Positions 4,538 to 10,969 of a stretch of DNA of 12,217 nt are shown piece after piece. The notes beneath the pieces were generated by a model. The model was not told the origin of the DNA. It ran no database searches and was given only the letters and a program-made list of their open reading frames with translations. Numbering within the stretch: the first letter of the stretch is position 1; every line of letters begins with the position of its first letter. The position numbers and the translations under genes were made by a program. This DNA is from an uncultured Atopobiaceae bacterium (GTDB lineage Bacteria > Actinomycetota > Coriobacteriia > Coriobacteriales > Atopobiaceae), in contig CAJOGH010000010.1 in assembly GCA_905233865.1 (NCBI GenBank), positions 1 through 12,217 on the forward strand. The letters are read 5' to 3'.

Positions 4538-7519
4538 CTACTTGGTGTGCGTCTTGGTGATCTTGTTCTTGAGGATGCGGATGCCGCGCGCGCCCGCGTT
4601 CTTGGCAATGGCGCCGATCTTCTGCTCGCTCGGGATCATCCTGGAGCAGTCGGGGTTGTCGCGGAACAGGTGGATGGCGTCGAACTCGCAGCGCGTGGTG
4701 CACAGGCCGCAGCCGATGCAGGAGTTGGGGTCCACGATGGAGGCGCCGCACTTGAGGCAGCGGGCAGTCTCGGTGCGGATCTGCTCCTCCGTGAGCGTGC
4801 GCGTGCGGTCGGTCCAGTCGTGGAGCTTGGGCGCGCCCGCGACCTCGTCTGTACCCGCGGCCTGGCGCGGGTCGTGGCTGATCTGCGTCGGGTTGATCAT
4901 GATGTCGCTCTTGTCCAGCTCGACGTAGTGGCGCTGGTTGCGGCCAACCGTGAGCGAAGAGCCGGTCTGGCAGTAGCGGTGGATGGAGATGGCCGCCTCG
5001 TGACCGGCCGCCACGGCGTCAATGACAAAGCGCGGGCCGGTGTAGACGTCGCCGCCCACGAAGACGTCCGCCTGGGCGGTCTGGTAGGTCTTGGCGTCCG
5101 CCAGGGCACCACCGTTGGGGCGCGTCTCCACGGCCTCGCCGTCCAGCATGTTGCCCCACTCGATGGCCTGGCCGATGGCCATGACCACGCGGTCGCAGGG
5201 GACGGTGACGGTGTCGGACTCGTCATAGACGGGGGAGAAGCGGTGGTCGTCGTCAAAGACGCGGGTGCAGCGCTTGAAGGTGACGCCGGTCACGCGGCCG
5301 TCGGCGTCACGCTCCACACGCGCGGGGCCCCAGCCGTTGTTGATGGCGATGCCGTCCTCGCGGGCCTCCTCGATCTCGTGCGGGAGCGCCGGCATCTCGT
5401 CGAGCTGCTCGAGGCAGTACATGGAGACGTCGGTCGAGCCGCAGCGCACGCTCACGCGCGCCGCGTCGATGGCCACGTTGCCGCCGCCCACGACGACCGT
5501 CGTGCCCTCGACCGTCTTATTGGGGTCGTCGGCGGCCGCGCGCAGGAAGTCCACGGCGGTCTCGACGCCCTCGCCCTTCTCGCCCTCGACGCCGGCAAGG
5601 CGGCCGGCGGAGCAGCCGATGCCCAGGAAGAAGGCGCGGTAGCCCTGCTCGCGAAGCTCGGCGAGGCTCATGTCGCGTCCGATCTCGACGCCGCACTTGA
5701 TCTCCACGCCCATCTCGCGGATGACGTCAATCTCGCTCTGGATGATGTCGCGCGGGAGCTTGTAGGAGGGGATGCCGTAGGTGAGCATGCCGCCCGGCAG
5801 CGGGCTCTTCTCGAACACCGTGGGGTTGTAGCCCAGCTTGGCAAGGTAGAAGGCGCAGGTGAGACCCGCGGGGCCGGCGCCCACGATGGCGACCTTCTGA
5901 GGAAAGCCACCGCGCAGCGTCGGTGCCACGCGCTCGGGCACAAAGCGGTGCTCGGCCTTCATGTCCTGTTCGGCAATGAAGCGCTTGACGTCATCGATGG
6001 CCACCGCGTCGTCGACCGTGCCACGGGTGCACGCCGCCTCGCAGCGCTTGTTGCACACGCGGCCGCACACGGCGGGGAAGGGGTTCTCCTGTTTGATAAG
6101 AGCCAACGCGTCCCGATAGCGTCCCTGTGCGGCAAGGCGGAGGTAGCCCTGGACCGAGATGTGCGCCGGGCAGGCGACCTTGCACGGAGCGGTGCCGGTG
6201 TCGTGGCACTCGATGCGGTTGTTTTCGCGGTAGTCCCAGTCCCAGTCGGCCTCGCTCCAGGTGAGGTCGTCGGGAAGCGGCTGGCGGGGATATTCGGGCA
6301 GGCCGTTCTTGCCGGGGATCTTCTGGCCTAGCTGGACGGCGCCGGCGGGGCAGACCTCGACGCAGCCGGCGCACGCGACGCACTTCTCGGCATCCACGTG
6401 TGCCACGTAGGCGCTGCGGCTCATGTTGGGCGTGTTGAACAGCTGCGAGGTGCGCAGGGCGTAGCAGACCTTGACGTCGCAGTTGCAGATGGCAAAGATC
6501 TTGTCCTCGCCGTCGATGTTGGTGATCTGGTGCACGTAGCCGTTCTTCTCGGCCTGGCGCAGCGTGTCCATGACCTGGTCATAGGTGATGTAGTGGCCGC
6601 GACCGGTCTCGTAGAGGTAGTCGGCCATGTCACCGACGCCGATGCACCACTCCTGCGCGTCTCGGCCGCCGTTCTCGCCGCGGGCGCGCTGGGCCAGGGT
6701 GCACGAGCAGGCTCCGGCCGCGTAGCGGTCGTACTTCTTGAGCCAGTGGCTGATGTGCTCGATGTCCACGGAGTGGTTCACATGGTTGATGGCGCGCTCG
6801 ACGGGGATGACGTGCATGCCAATGCCCGCGCCGCCCTTGGGCACGAACTTGGTGACCTTGGTGAGCGGCAGGTAGGTCATCCGCTCGAACATCGTGCCGA
6901 TCTCGGGGTGCTCGGAGATTTGCTCCTCGTTCATGACGGTGAACTCGGCGCAGCCTGGGACGTACATGGGCAGGACGTAGCGCTTCTCGTGGTCGGGGTT
7001 GGAGCCGTCCAGATCCTCCCAGTTGTACTCGATGATGCCCTTGATGGACAGGGAGTCAAGCAGCTCCTGGGCGCGCTCGGCGCTCACGCCCGCGCCCTCG
7101 GCAACCTCCTCGAGGGTCTCGGGCACGCGGACCTTCATGTGCTGGGTGAGCGCGGCCTCCTCGTCGGTCATGACGGAGGCAAGGCCCCAGTAGTCGGGGT
7201 CGTCAGGCCCCACCTTGACGCCCAGGCGGTCGGTGATCTTCTGGGCCTCACGCTGCACGCCGGGCTTGAGCGGCAGCTTTGAGGCGGGGCCAGGCGCGTC
7301 CGGGGTCTCGGGGTGCCAGTGGCCGGCCTCGTCGTTCTCGACGTAGCGCTCCTCTTTGATCTGGCGGTGCGGTTCGCCGACGGGGTTGGTCTCGGGGATG
7401 GCGTTGCGCTTGGCGATGTCCTCGTCAGACATATCCCCGCGCATGCTCTCGCGCAGCCCTTCGAAGCCGGCCGTCCCGGTGGGCGCTGGCTCCTGCAGTC
7501 TCTTCTCGACTTCCTTCAT
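4538..7519 (-). CDS. GltD-like FAD/NAD(P) oxidoreductase fused to several iron-sulfur modules
   Basis: This 993-residue protein is a cytoplasmic electron-transfer flavoenzyme. A helical, winged-helix-like part (about 118-170) is followed by a cysteine module with Cys271, 273, 292 and CNCDVKVC (345-352), of a kind found in iron-sulfur proteins of anaerobes. A ferredoxin motif CVACAGCVEVCP lies at 380-391. Residues 438-520 match the N-terminal iron-sulfur domain of GltD/NfnB-type enzymes (CHDTGTAPCKVACP, CGRVCNKRCEAAC). The FAD site is VGAGPAG (546-552), the NAD(P) site VVVGGGNVAIDAAR (675-688), and the second flavin contact VGGDVYTGP (821-829). A last cluster is CIGCGLCTTRC (934-944). It probably moves electrons between NAD(P)H and ferredoxin or a hydrogenase-like partner; the substrate is unknown. 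AGGAGAGG precedes the ATG; hypB ends 21 bases upstream. Glutamate synthase small subunit is unlikely because of the extra modules and missing gltB. Confidence 0.9.
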   Translation of the reverse strand: MKEVEKRLQEPAPTGTAGFEGLRESMRGDMSDEDIAKRNAIPETNPVGEPHRQIKEERYVENDEAGHWHPETPDAPGPASKLPLKPGVQREAQKITDRLGVKVGPDDPDYWGLASVMTDEEAALTQHMKVRVPETLEEVAEGAGVSAERAQELLDSLSIKGIIEYNWEDLDGSNPDHEKRYVLPMYVPGCAEFTVMNEEQISEHPEIGTMFERMTYLPLTKVTKFVPKGGAGIGMHVIPVERAINHVNHSVDIEHISHWLKKYDRYAAGACSCTLAQRARGENGGRDAQEWCIGVGDMADYLYETGRGHYITYDQVMDTLRQAEKNGYVHQITNIDGEDKIFAICNCDVKVCYALRTSQLFNTPNMSRSAYVAHVDAEKCVACAGCVEVCPAGAVQLGQKIPGKNGLPEYPRQPLPDDLTWSEADWDWDYRENNRIECHDTGTAPCKVACPAHISVQGYLRLAAQGRYRDALALIKQENPFPAVCGRVCNKRCEAACTRGTVDDAVAIDDVKRFIAEQDMKAEHRFVPERVAPTLRGGFPQKVAIVGAGPAGLTCAFYLAKLGYNPTVFEKSPLPGGMLTYGIPSYKLPRDIIQSEIDVIREMGVEIKCGVEIGRDMSLAELREQGYRAFFLGIGCSAGRLAGVEGEKGEGVETAVDFLRAAADDPNKTVEGTTVVVGGGNVAIDAARVSVRCGSTDVSMYCLEQLDEMPALPHEIEEAREDGIAINNGWGPARVERDADGRVTGVTFKRCTRVFDDDHRFSPVYDESDTVTVPCDRVVMAIGQAIEWGNMLDGEAVETRPNGGALADAKTYQTAQADVFVGGDVYTGPRFVIDAVAAGHEAAISIHRYCQTGSSLTVGRNQRHYVELDKSDIMINPTQISHDPRQAAGTDEVAGAPKLHDWTDRTRTLTEEQIRTETARCLKCGASIVDPNSCIGCGLCTTRCEFDAIHLFRDNPDCSRMIPSEQKIGAIAKNAGARGIRILKNKITKTHTK

Positions 7520-7540
7520 GTCCTCTCCTTTTGTGCGGGC

Positions 7541-8209
7541 TTAGCTCCTCCAGGCGCTCAGCCTGTCCCTCAGCCATTGGTACCACACGTCCATGCCCTC
7601 GCCAGTCTTGGCGCTCACCGGGATGATGGGCACGTCCTTGTTCCTGAGCCTCACGTTGTGCTCGAACTGCTCCATGTCAAAGTCAAAGTAGGGTGCCACG
7701 TCAATCTTGGAGACCAGCACGACGTCCGACTCCTGGAACATGAGCGGGTACTTGAGCGGCTTGTCGTGTCCCTCGGGCGTCGACAGGATCATGACCTTGG
7801 CCGAGGCGCCGGTGTCAAACTCGGCGGGGCATATGAGGTTGCCCACGTTCTCGATGACCGCGACGTCGAGGCTGTCGCAGTCCAGCTCGGCCAGGCCCTG
7901 GTCGCACATGCCGGCGTCCAGGTGACACATGCCGCCTGTGTGCACCTGCACGGCCTGTGCGCCGTGCTCGCGGATGGTGTGCGCGTCCACGGCCGAGTCC
8001 ACATCGGCCTCGATGATGCCAAAGGCGATCTCGTCGTGCAGGGCATCGATCGTGGCGCCGAGCAGCGTCGTCTTGCCCGCGCCGGGCGACGACATCAGGT
8101 TGATGAGCAGCAGCCCCTGCTTGTGGCAGCGTTCGCGCACGTCATCGGCGTTGCGCGCGTTGCTCGCAAAGACGTGCTCCTTTACTTGGATGACGCGCAG
8201 CTCGTCCAT
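7541..8209 (-). CDS. hypB: HypB, GTPase for nickel insertion into hydrogenase
   Basis: HypB is the GTP-hydrolysing partner of HypA in loading nickel. The 222-residue protein has the P-loop SPGAGKT (41-47), the metal-site motif GGMCHLDA (Cys95, His96), IENVGNLICPAEFD (119-132, with Cys127 as a likely ligand) and the guanine-binding SKID (167-170). The N-terminal CxxCGC metal site of the E. coli protein and the His-rich stretch of others are both absent, so it is probably a chaperone-type GTPase without nickel storage. The start at 8209 has AAGGAGG at good spacing; an in-frame ATG at 8233 does not. It sits 66 bases downstream of the XRE gene and 21 bases upstream of the oxidoreductase gene, suggesting one transcript. 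Confidence 0.96.
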   Translation of the reverse strand: MDELRVIQVKEHVFASNARNADDVRERCHKQGLLLINLMSSPGAGKTTLLGATIDALHDEIAFGIIEADVDSAVDAHTIREHGAQAVQVHTGGMCHLDAGMCDQGLAELDCDSLDVAVIENVGNLICPAEFDTGASAKVMILSTPEGHDKPLKYPLMFQESDVVLVSKIDVAPYFDFDMEQFEHNVRLRNKDVPIIPVSAKTGEGMDVWYQWLRDRLSAWRS

Positions 8210-8252
8210 GGCCCTCCTTAGAGTCAGATACACCCCTTAAGGATAGCTGATG

Positions 8253-8270
8253 GACAAGAGCCTACGCCTG
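8253..8270. repeat. 18-bp motif shared with 4038-4055
   Basis: GACAAGAGCCTACGCCTG here matches GACAAGAGCCTCTGCCTG at 4038-4055 in 16 of 18 bases. Both copies are between genes, in the same orientation: one is in the 66-base gap between the XRE stop and hypB, the other just after the propeller terminator. It may be part of a dispersed intergenic repeat family. With only two copies chance or shared ancestry of flanks cannot be separated. Confidence 0.4.
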
Positions 8271-8275
8271 TGACG

Positions 8276-8494
8276 TTAGAGGTCTTCGAAGAACTCCCCG
8301 AAGGTCATACCCAGCCCGTGCACGATGCGGTCGAGCGTGTCGATGCCAAAGTTGCGGTTGCCCTTCTCGATGTCTGCGAGGTAGCTGCGGTTGAGCCCGC
8401 ACATCTGGGCAAACTGCACCTGGGTTACGCCCTGCTCGCGCCTGAGTTCCTTGATGCGCAGGGCTATGTCGTCTTTTGTCTGGGATGTCTTCAT
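8276..8494 (-). CDS. Small XRE-family (Cro/C1-type) transcription regulator
   Basis: The 72-residue protein is essentially one helix-turn-helix domain (about residues 9-66): IKELRREQGVTQVQFAQMC is helices 1-2 and GLNRSYLADIEKGNRNFGI the recognition helix and following turn, with a final GMTFGEFFEDL helix. There is no sensor domain. ATG at 8494 is preferred over an in-frame TTG at 8500; neither has a clear ribosome binding site, unlike its neighbours. It is the first gene of the minus-strand group that continues with hypB. Two 18-bp operator-like repeats lie in its upstream region, one at the start point of a strong promoter, so it probably represses its own transcription. It could also act on the divergent operon at 8758. 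Confidence 0.88.
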   Translation of the reverse strand: MKTSQTKDDIALRIKELRREQGVTQVQFAQMCGLNRSYLADIEKGNRNFGIDTLDRIVHGLGMTFGEFFEDL

Positions 8495-8525
8495 GCGCAA
8501 AGAGTATGCTGCCAGCTAAAGACAA

Positions 8526-8543
8526 GTGTATGCTATCGGAAAC
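8526..8543 (-). promoter_or_regulatory. Operator-like repeat, copy near the XRE start codon
   Basis: GTTTCCGATAGCATACAC on the minus strand matches the copy at 8620-8637 at 17 of 18 positions. It lies 32 bases before the XRE start codon. A shorter third match, AGCATAC, is at 8504-8510, 24 bases further on. The probable ligand is the XRE protein encoded next to it (inference). Confidence 0.55.
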
Positions 8544-8619
8544 TTTTTGCTTGATTGAATAAGTGAGACCACATATGGCTGCCGTTTACCGTCGTCTCGA
8601 GCGCGGAGGTGAATGAGGC

Positions 8620-8637
8620 GTGTATGCTATCAGAAAC
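8620..8637 (-). promoter_or_regulatory. Operator-like repeat at the transcription start point
   Basis: GTTTCTGATAGCATACAC begins directly after the TATAAT of the minus-strand promoter, so it would cover the expected start point. This is the classic place for a repressor site. The other copy is 94 bases away, close to nine helix turns, which would allow looping between the two. Confidence 0.6.
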
Positions 8638-8665
8638 ATTATAGGTACCTGGACAAGGGTGTCAG
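8638..8665 (-). promoter_or_regulatory. Near-consensus promoter for the XRE-hypB-oxidoreductase-hypA group
   Basis: On the minus strand CTGACA (8665-8660) and TATAAT (8643-8638) are separated by 16 bases, matching the housekeeping sigma consensus in 5 of 6 and 6 of 6 positions. The start point would be near 8631, giving a leader of about 137 bases before the XRE ATG. No other clear promoter is seen before hypB. Confidence 0.65.
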
Positions 8666-8676
8666 CTGTGAGCTGA
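8662..8676. promoter_or_regulatory. Perfect palindrome overlapping the -35 box
   Basis: TCAGCT and AGCTGA are separated by GTG. Flanking GTG and CAC extend the symmetry with a 3-base bulge. It overlaps the -35 box of the minus promoter and lies in the upstream region of the plus-strand operon, so it could be an operator for a second regulator affecting both directions. Confidence 0.4.
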
Positions 8677-8757
8677 GGACACGAGGTCATAGGCATCGTA
8701 GGCTTCGTATACGCGTGTCGTCCTGAGGCCCCTGCGTGAACACGGAAGGTGGTAATC

Positions 8758-9177
8758 ATGGGGTATGCCGGTCTGATGTTTGGCATTTTGGCCGTGATCT
8801 CGGTCATAGGGCTCATAGCTCGAATCGTCGGTGGCGCGGGACAGATAGCAACCGCCGCCAAGGAGATAAAGACGTCCAAGGACTCGGCTGAGATTAGGTG
8901 TGCCGAGCTTGAGCGCCAGAAGAAGCTCGACGAGGCGGAGGCTGAGCGCCAGCGGAAGCTTGACGAGGAGCAGGCGGAGATCAGGCGCAAGAGGGCTGAG
9001 GCCGACGAGCGCATCCGAGAGCGCCAGGAGCGCCACAGGCTCGAGCTGGAGGCAGAGAGGGCCAAGGACGAGGCCGTGAGCGTCAACACCGAGTGCAAGA
9101 TGTGCGGCGCCGCGCTGTCTGGTCATAGGCGCGAGCGCGTGAGGTGTCCCTACTGCGACTTCGAACAGACGCTCTAG
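8758..9177 (+). CDS. Membrane-anchored coiled-coil protein with C-terminal zinc ribbon
   Basis: This 139-residue protein has one hydrophobic segment (about 5-25, GLMFGILAVISVIGLIARIV), a highly charged coiled-coil rich in Glu, Arg and Lys (about 33-108, with ERQKKLDEAE repeating as ERQRKLDEEQ), and a zinc ribbon CKMCGAAL…CPYCDF (Cys113, 116, 130, 133). ATG 8758 is preferred over an in-frame GTG at 8749 because GGAAGGTGG lies at correct spacing. The SPFH gene follows after 12 bases. A TM helix plus zinc ribbon encoded beside an SPFH protein recalls Bacillus YdjG, though the sequence layout differs. It likely acts as a membrane adaptor or scaffold for the SPFH protein; this is inference. Confidence 0.82.
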   Translation: MGYAGLMFGILAVISVIGLIARIVGGAGQIATAAKEIKTSKDSAEIRCAELERQKKLDEAEAERQRKLDEEQAEIRRKRAEADERIRERQERHRLELEAERAKDEAVSVNTECKMCGAALSGHRRERVRCPYCDFEQTL

Positions 9178-9189
9178 AGGGAGGCCGAC

Positions 9190-10392
9190 ATGGGAATCTT
9201 GCAGGCATTTGGGGGAGCGGTCGGCGGGACCTTCGGCGACCTGTGGAAGGACTTCTTTACCGTTGAGGCCTTTGACGAGCTTGAGATCGTCCGGCCTGGC
9301 GTGCAAGAGTCCACCAACCGTGGTCGCGGTTCCAACTACCGTGGCTCCGAGGGCATCATCACCAACGGCTCGCGCATCTACGTGCCCGAGAACACCGCGG
9401 CCTTCATCTTTGGCCAGGGAGAGATAGAGAACGTCATCACCGAGCCGGGCGAGTACGAGTACCAGGGCGGCGAGGACACCGTCTTTGACGGCGGCTCGGT
9501 CGATACGATCTTTGATCAGGTCAAGGACCGCTTTGGCTATGGTGGCATGCTGGCGGCGCAAAAGCGCATCGCTTTCGTGAACCTGCGCGAGATTCGTGGT
9601 GTCAAGTTTGGCACCAAGGGCCCGCAGCTCTTTAACGACCAGTACTACAAGGCGGACCTTGAGCTCGTGTCGCATGGCGTGTTCTCGGTCAAGGTGACCG
9701 ACCCCACCTTGTTCGTGCGCAACTTCTTGCCCGCGAACACTTCCTACTACAGCTTTGCCGACCCCGACGCCCGCTCGCAGCTGGTCGCCGAGTTTCTGCA
9801 GTCCTACATGGTCGCTATCGGCGAGTTGTCTAGCAAGGTGCGCGTGGCTGACCTGCCCGCCAACGCCACGCGCATGGCGCAGGCCATCCGCGACGACACG
9901 CAGAACGCAGGCACCTGGCCCGAGCGCTTGGGCCTGCAGCTCATGAGTGTGGGCATCGAGGCCATTCGTCTGACGGAGGAGTCGCGCGCCACCATAGACA
10001 AGTTCAACCAGGCGCGCGTGAGCGTGAGCGCCTACGAGGAGGTCACACCGCAGGCGGCCGACGTCGCCGCCCGCCAGAAGATAGCGAGCGGTGTGGAGGC
10101 CCATGGCCTGGGTGACGCGGGCGGCATGATGCTGGGGGTCGACGTCGCGCGTCAGGCCGCCGCGGCTGCTGCGGCACCTGCGCCCGAGCCTGAGCCCGCG
10201 CCCGCGCCCGATCCCAGGCCGGACGCCGCGTCCGAGCCTGCGCCTGCGACAGAGCCTGCCGCCGCGCCGGCCGAGAAGATCTCGCGCACCGAGCAGATCG
10301 CCCTGCTCAAGGAGTACAAGGAGCTCCTTGACGCAGGCGCACTCACGCAGGAGGAGTTCGACTCCTTGAAGTCTGACATCTTTGGGTTCTAG
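9190..10392 (+). CDS. SPFH-domain protein of the virion-core/YdjI type with SHOCT domain
   Basis: The 400-residue protein has an SPFH domain over about residues 25-270 (EIVRPGVQE, IYVPENTAAFIFGQGEIENV, YYKADLELVSHGVFSVKVTDP), preceded by a short amphipathic glycine-rich start (GILQAFGGAVGGTFGDLWKD) that could bind membrane. A low-complexity Ala/Pro/Glu linker covers 322-361. Residues 367-398 (EQIALLKEYKELLDAGALTQEEF…) form a SHOCT domain, a short helix pair seen at C-termini of oligomeric or membrane proteins. Proteins of this type assemble into membrane-bound oligomers; Bacillus YdjI works with a TM/zinc-ribbon partner and PspA in membrane-stress defence. GAGGGAGG precedes the ATG. It is the central gene of a three-gene operon. 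Confidence 0.92.
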   Translation: MGILQAFGGAVGGTFGDLWKDFFTVEAFDELEIVRPGVQESTNRGRGSNYRGSEGIITNGSRIYVPENTAAFIFGQGEIENVITEPGEYEYQGGEDTVFDGGSVDTIFDQVKDRFGYGGMLAAQKRIAFVNLREIRGVKFGTKGPQLFNDQYYKADLELVSHGVFSVKVTDPTLFVRNFLPANTSYYSFADPDARSQLVAEFLQSYMVAIGELSSKVRVADLPANATRMAQAIRDDTQNAGTWPERLGLQLMSVGIEAIRLTEESRATIDKFNQARVSVSAYEEVTPQAADVAARQKIASGVEAHGLGDAGGMMLGVDVARQAAAAAAAPAPEPEPAPAPDPRPDAASEPAPATEPAAAPAEKISRTEQIALLKEYKELLDAGALTQEEFDSLKSDIFGF

Positions 10393-10402
10393 GGAGGATG
10401 AC

Positions 10403-10969
10403 GTGGCTGGCACGGTTCGCAAGGTTGATGACGCGTACAAGGAGCAGAAGGAGCGCGATGTCCGCGAGCGCATCGCAAAGAGGCCCTTTGGCAAGTCGCC
10501 GGTGGGGTGTGCTCTTATCGGCATGATCGTGGTCGTCGTTCTTGGTCTGGGGGTCCTTTGCGGCCTGTCCATGTGCTCGTCGCGCGCCGCGAGCGAGCGC
10601 GAGGCGGCGTCGGCGGCTGAGACTGCGGCACACGCGGGCGAGGTCCAGCCGCCGTACATCAAGAGCGATGCGAACAAGGATGACGCCGTCACGAAGCTCA
10701 AGAGTGCGGGCTTTACCAACGTCAAGAGCGAGGGCAACGGCCGGCTCATCAACGGCGTGATGCACCACGAGAACGAGGTCGATGAGATCTCGATCGACGG
10801 GGACACGTCATGGTCATCCAGCTCGTGGTTCAAGCCGAGCGCCAAGGTCGTCGTGCGCTACTGGAGCTACGGGTCCGAGGGCGTGGACGACAAGGCCGGC
10901 CGCGCCGTTGACGCGGCCAAGGGCGTCGTGGACAGCGCCAAGGAGATAGCCGAAGCGGATAAGAGCTAG
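10403..10969 (+). CDS. Single-pass membrane protein with PASTA-like domain
   Basis: The 188-residue protein starts at GTG 10403, with AGGGAGG five bases upstream; an earlier in-frame TTG (10382) overlaps the SPFH gene and has no site. A charged cytoplasmic start is followed by a TM helix (about 34-57, VGCALIGMIVVVVLGLGVLCG), an Ala/Glu-rich spacer, and an outer domain (about 92-154): DDAVTKLKSAGFTNVKSEG resembles the start of PASTA domains, and ISIDG…WFKPSAKVVVRYW the closing strands. A charged helix ends the protein. The gene is 10 bases after the SPFH stop, so co-translation is likely. It may link the SPFH assembly to the cell envelope. Its stop codon overlaps that of the convergent DUF1015 gene. 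Confidence 0.82.
   Translation: MAGTVRKVDDAYKEQKERDVRERIAKRPFGKSPVGCALIGMIVVVVLGLGVLCGLSMCSSRAASEREAASAAETAAHAGEVQPPYIKSDANKDDAVTKLKSAGFTNVKSEGNGRLINGVMHHENEVDEISIDGDTSWSSSSWFKPSAKVVVRYWSYGSEGVDDKAGRAVDAAKGVVDSAKEIAEADKS

Noticed and set aside
4475..6331. 618-codon plus-strand frame opposite the oxidoreductase gene
   Set aside because: Antisense shadow in high-GC sequence, dominated by Ala, Val, Asp, His and Gly; the minus strand encodes clear cofactor-binding motifs.
4538..7519. Glutamate synthase small subunit (gltD)
   Set aside because: The core is GltD-like, but the protein is about twice as long, has several extra iron-sulfur modules and no gltB neighbour.
8551..8579. Plus-strand promoter TTGATT-N17-TATGGC for the SPFH operon
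   Set aside because: Only 4 of 6 and 3 of 6 consensus matches, and about 180 bases from the first gene; too weak to call.
8662..10845. 727-codon minus-strand frame opposite the SPFH operon
   Set aside because: It is the antisense shadow of three recognisable plus-strand genes; its composition is low-complexity and has no recognisable domain.
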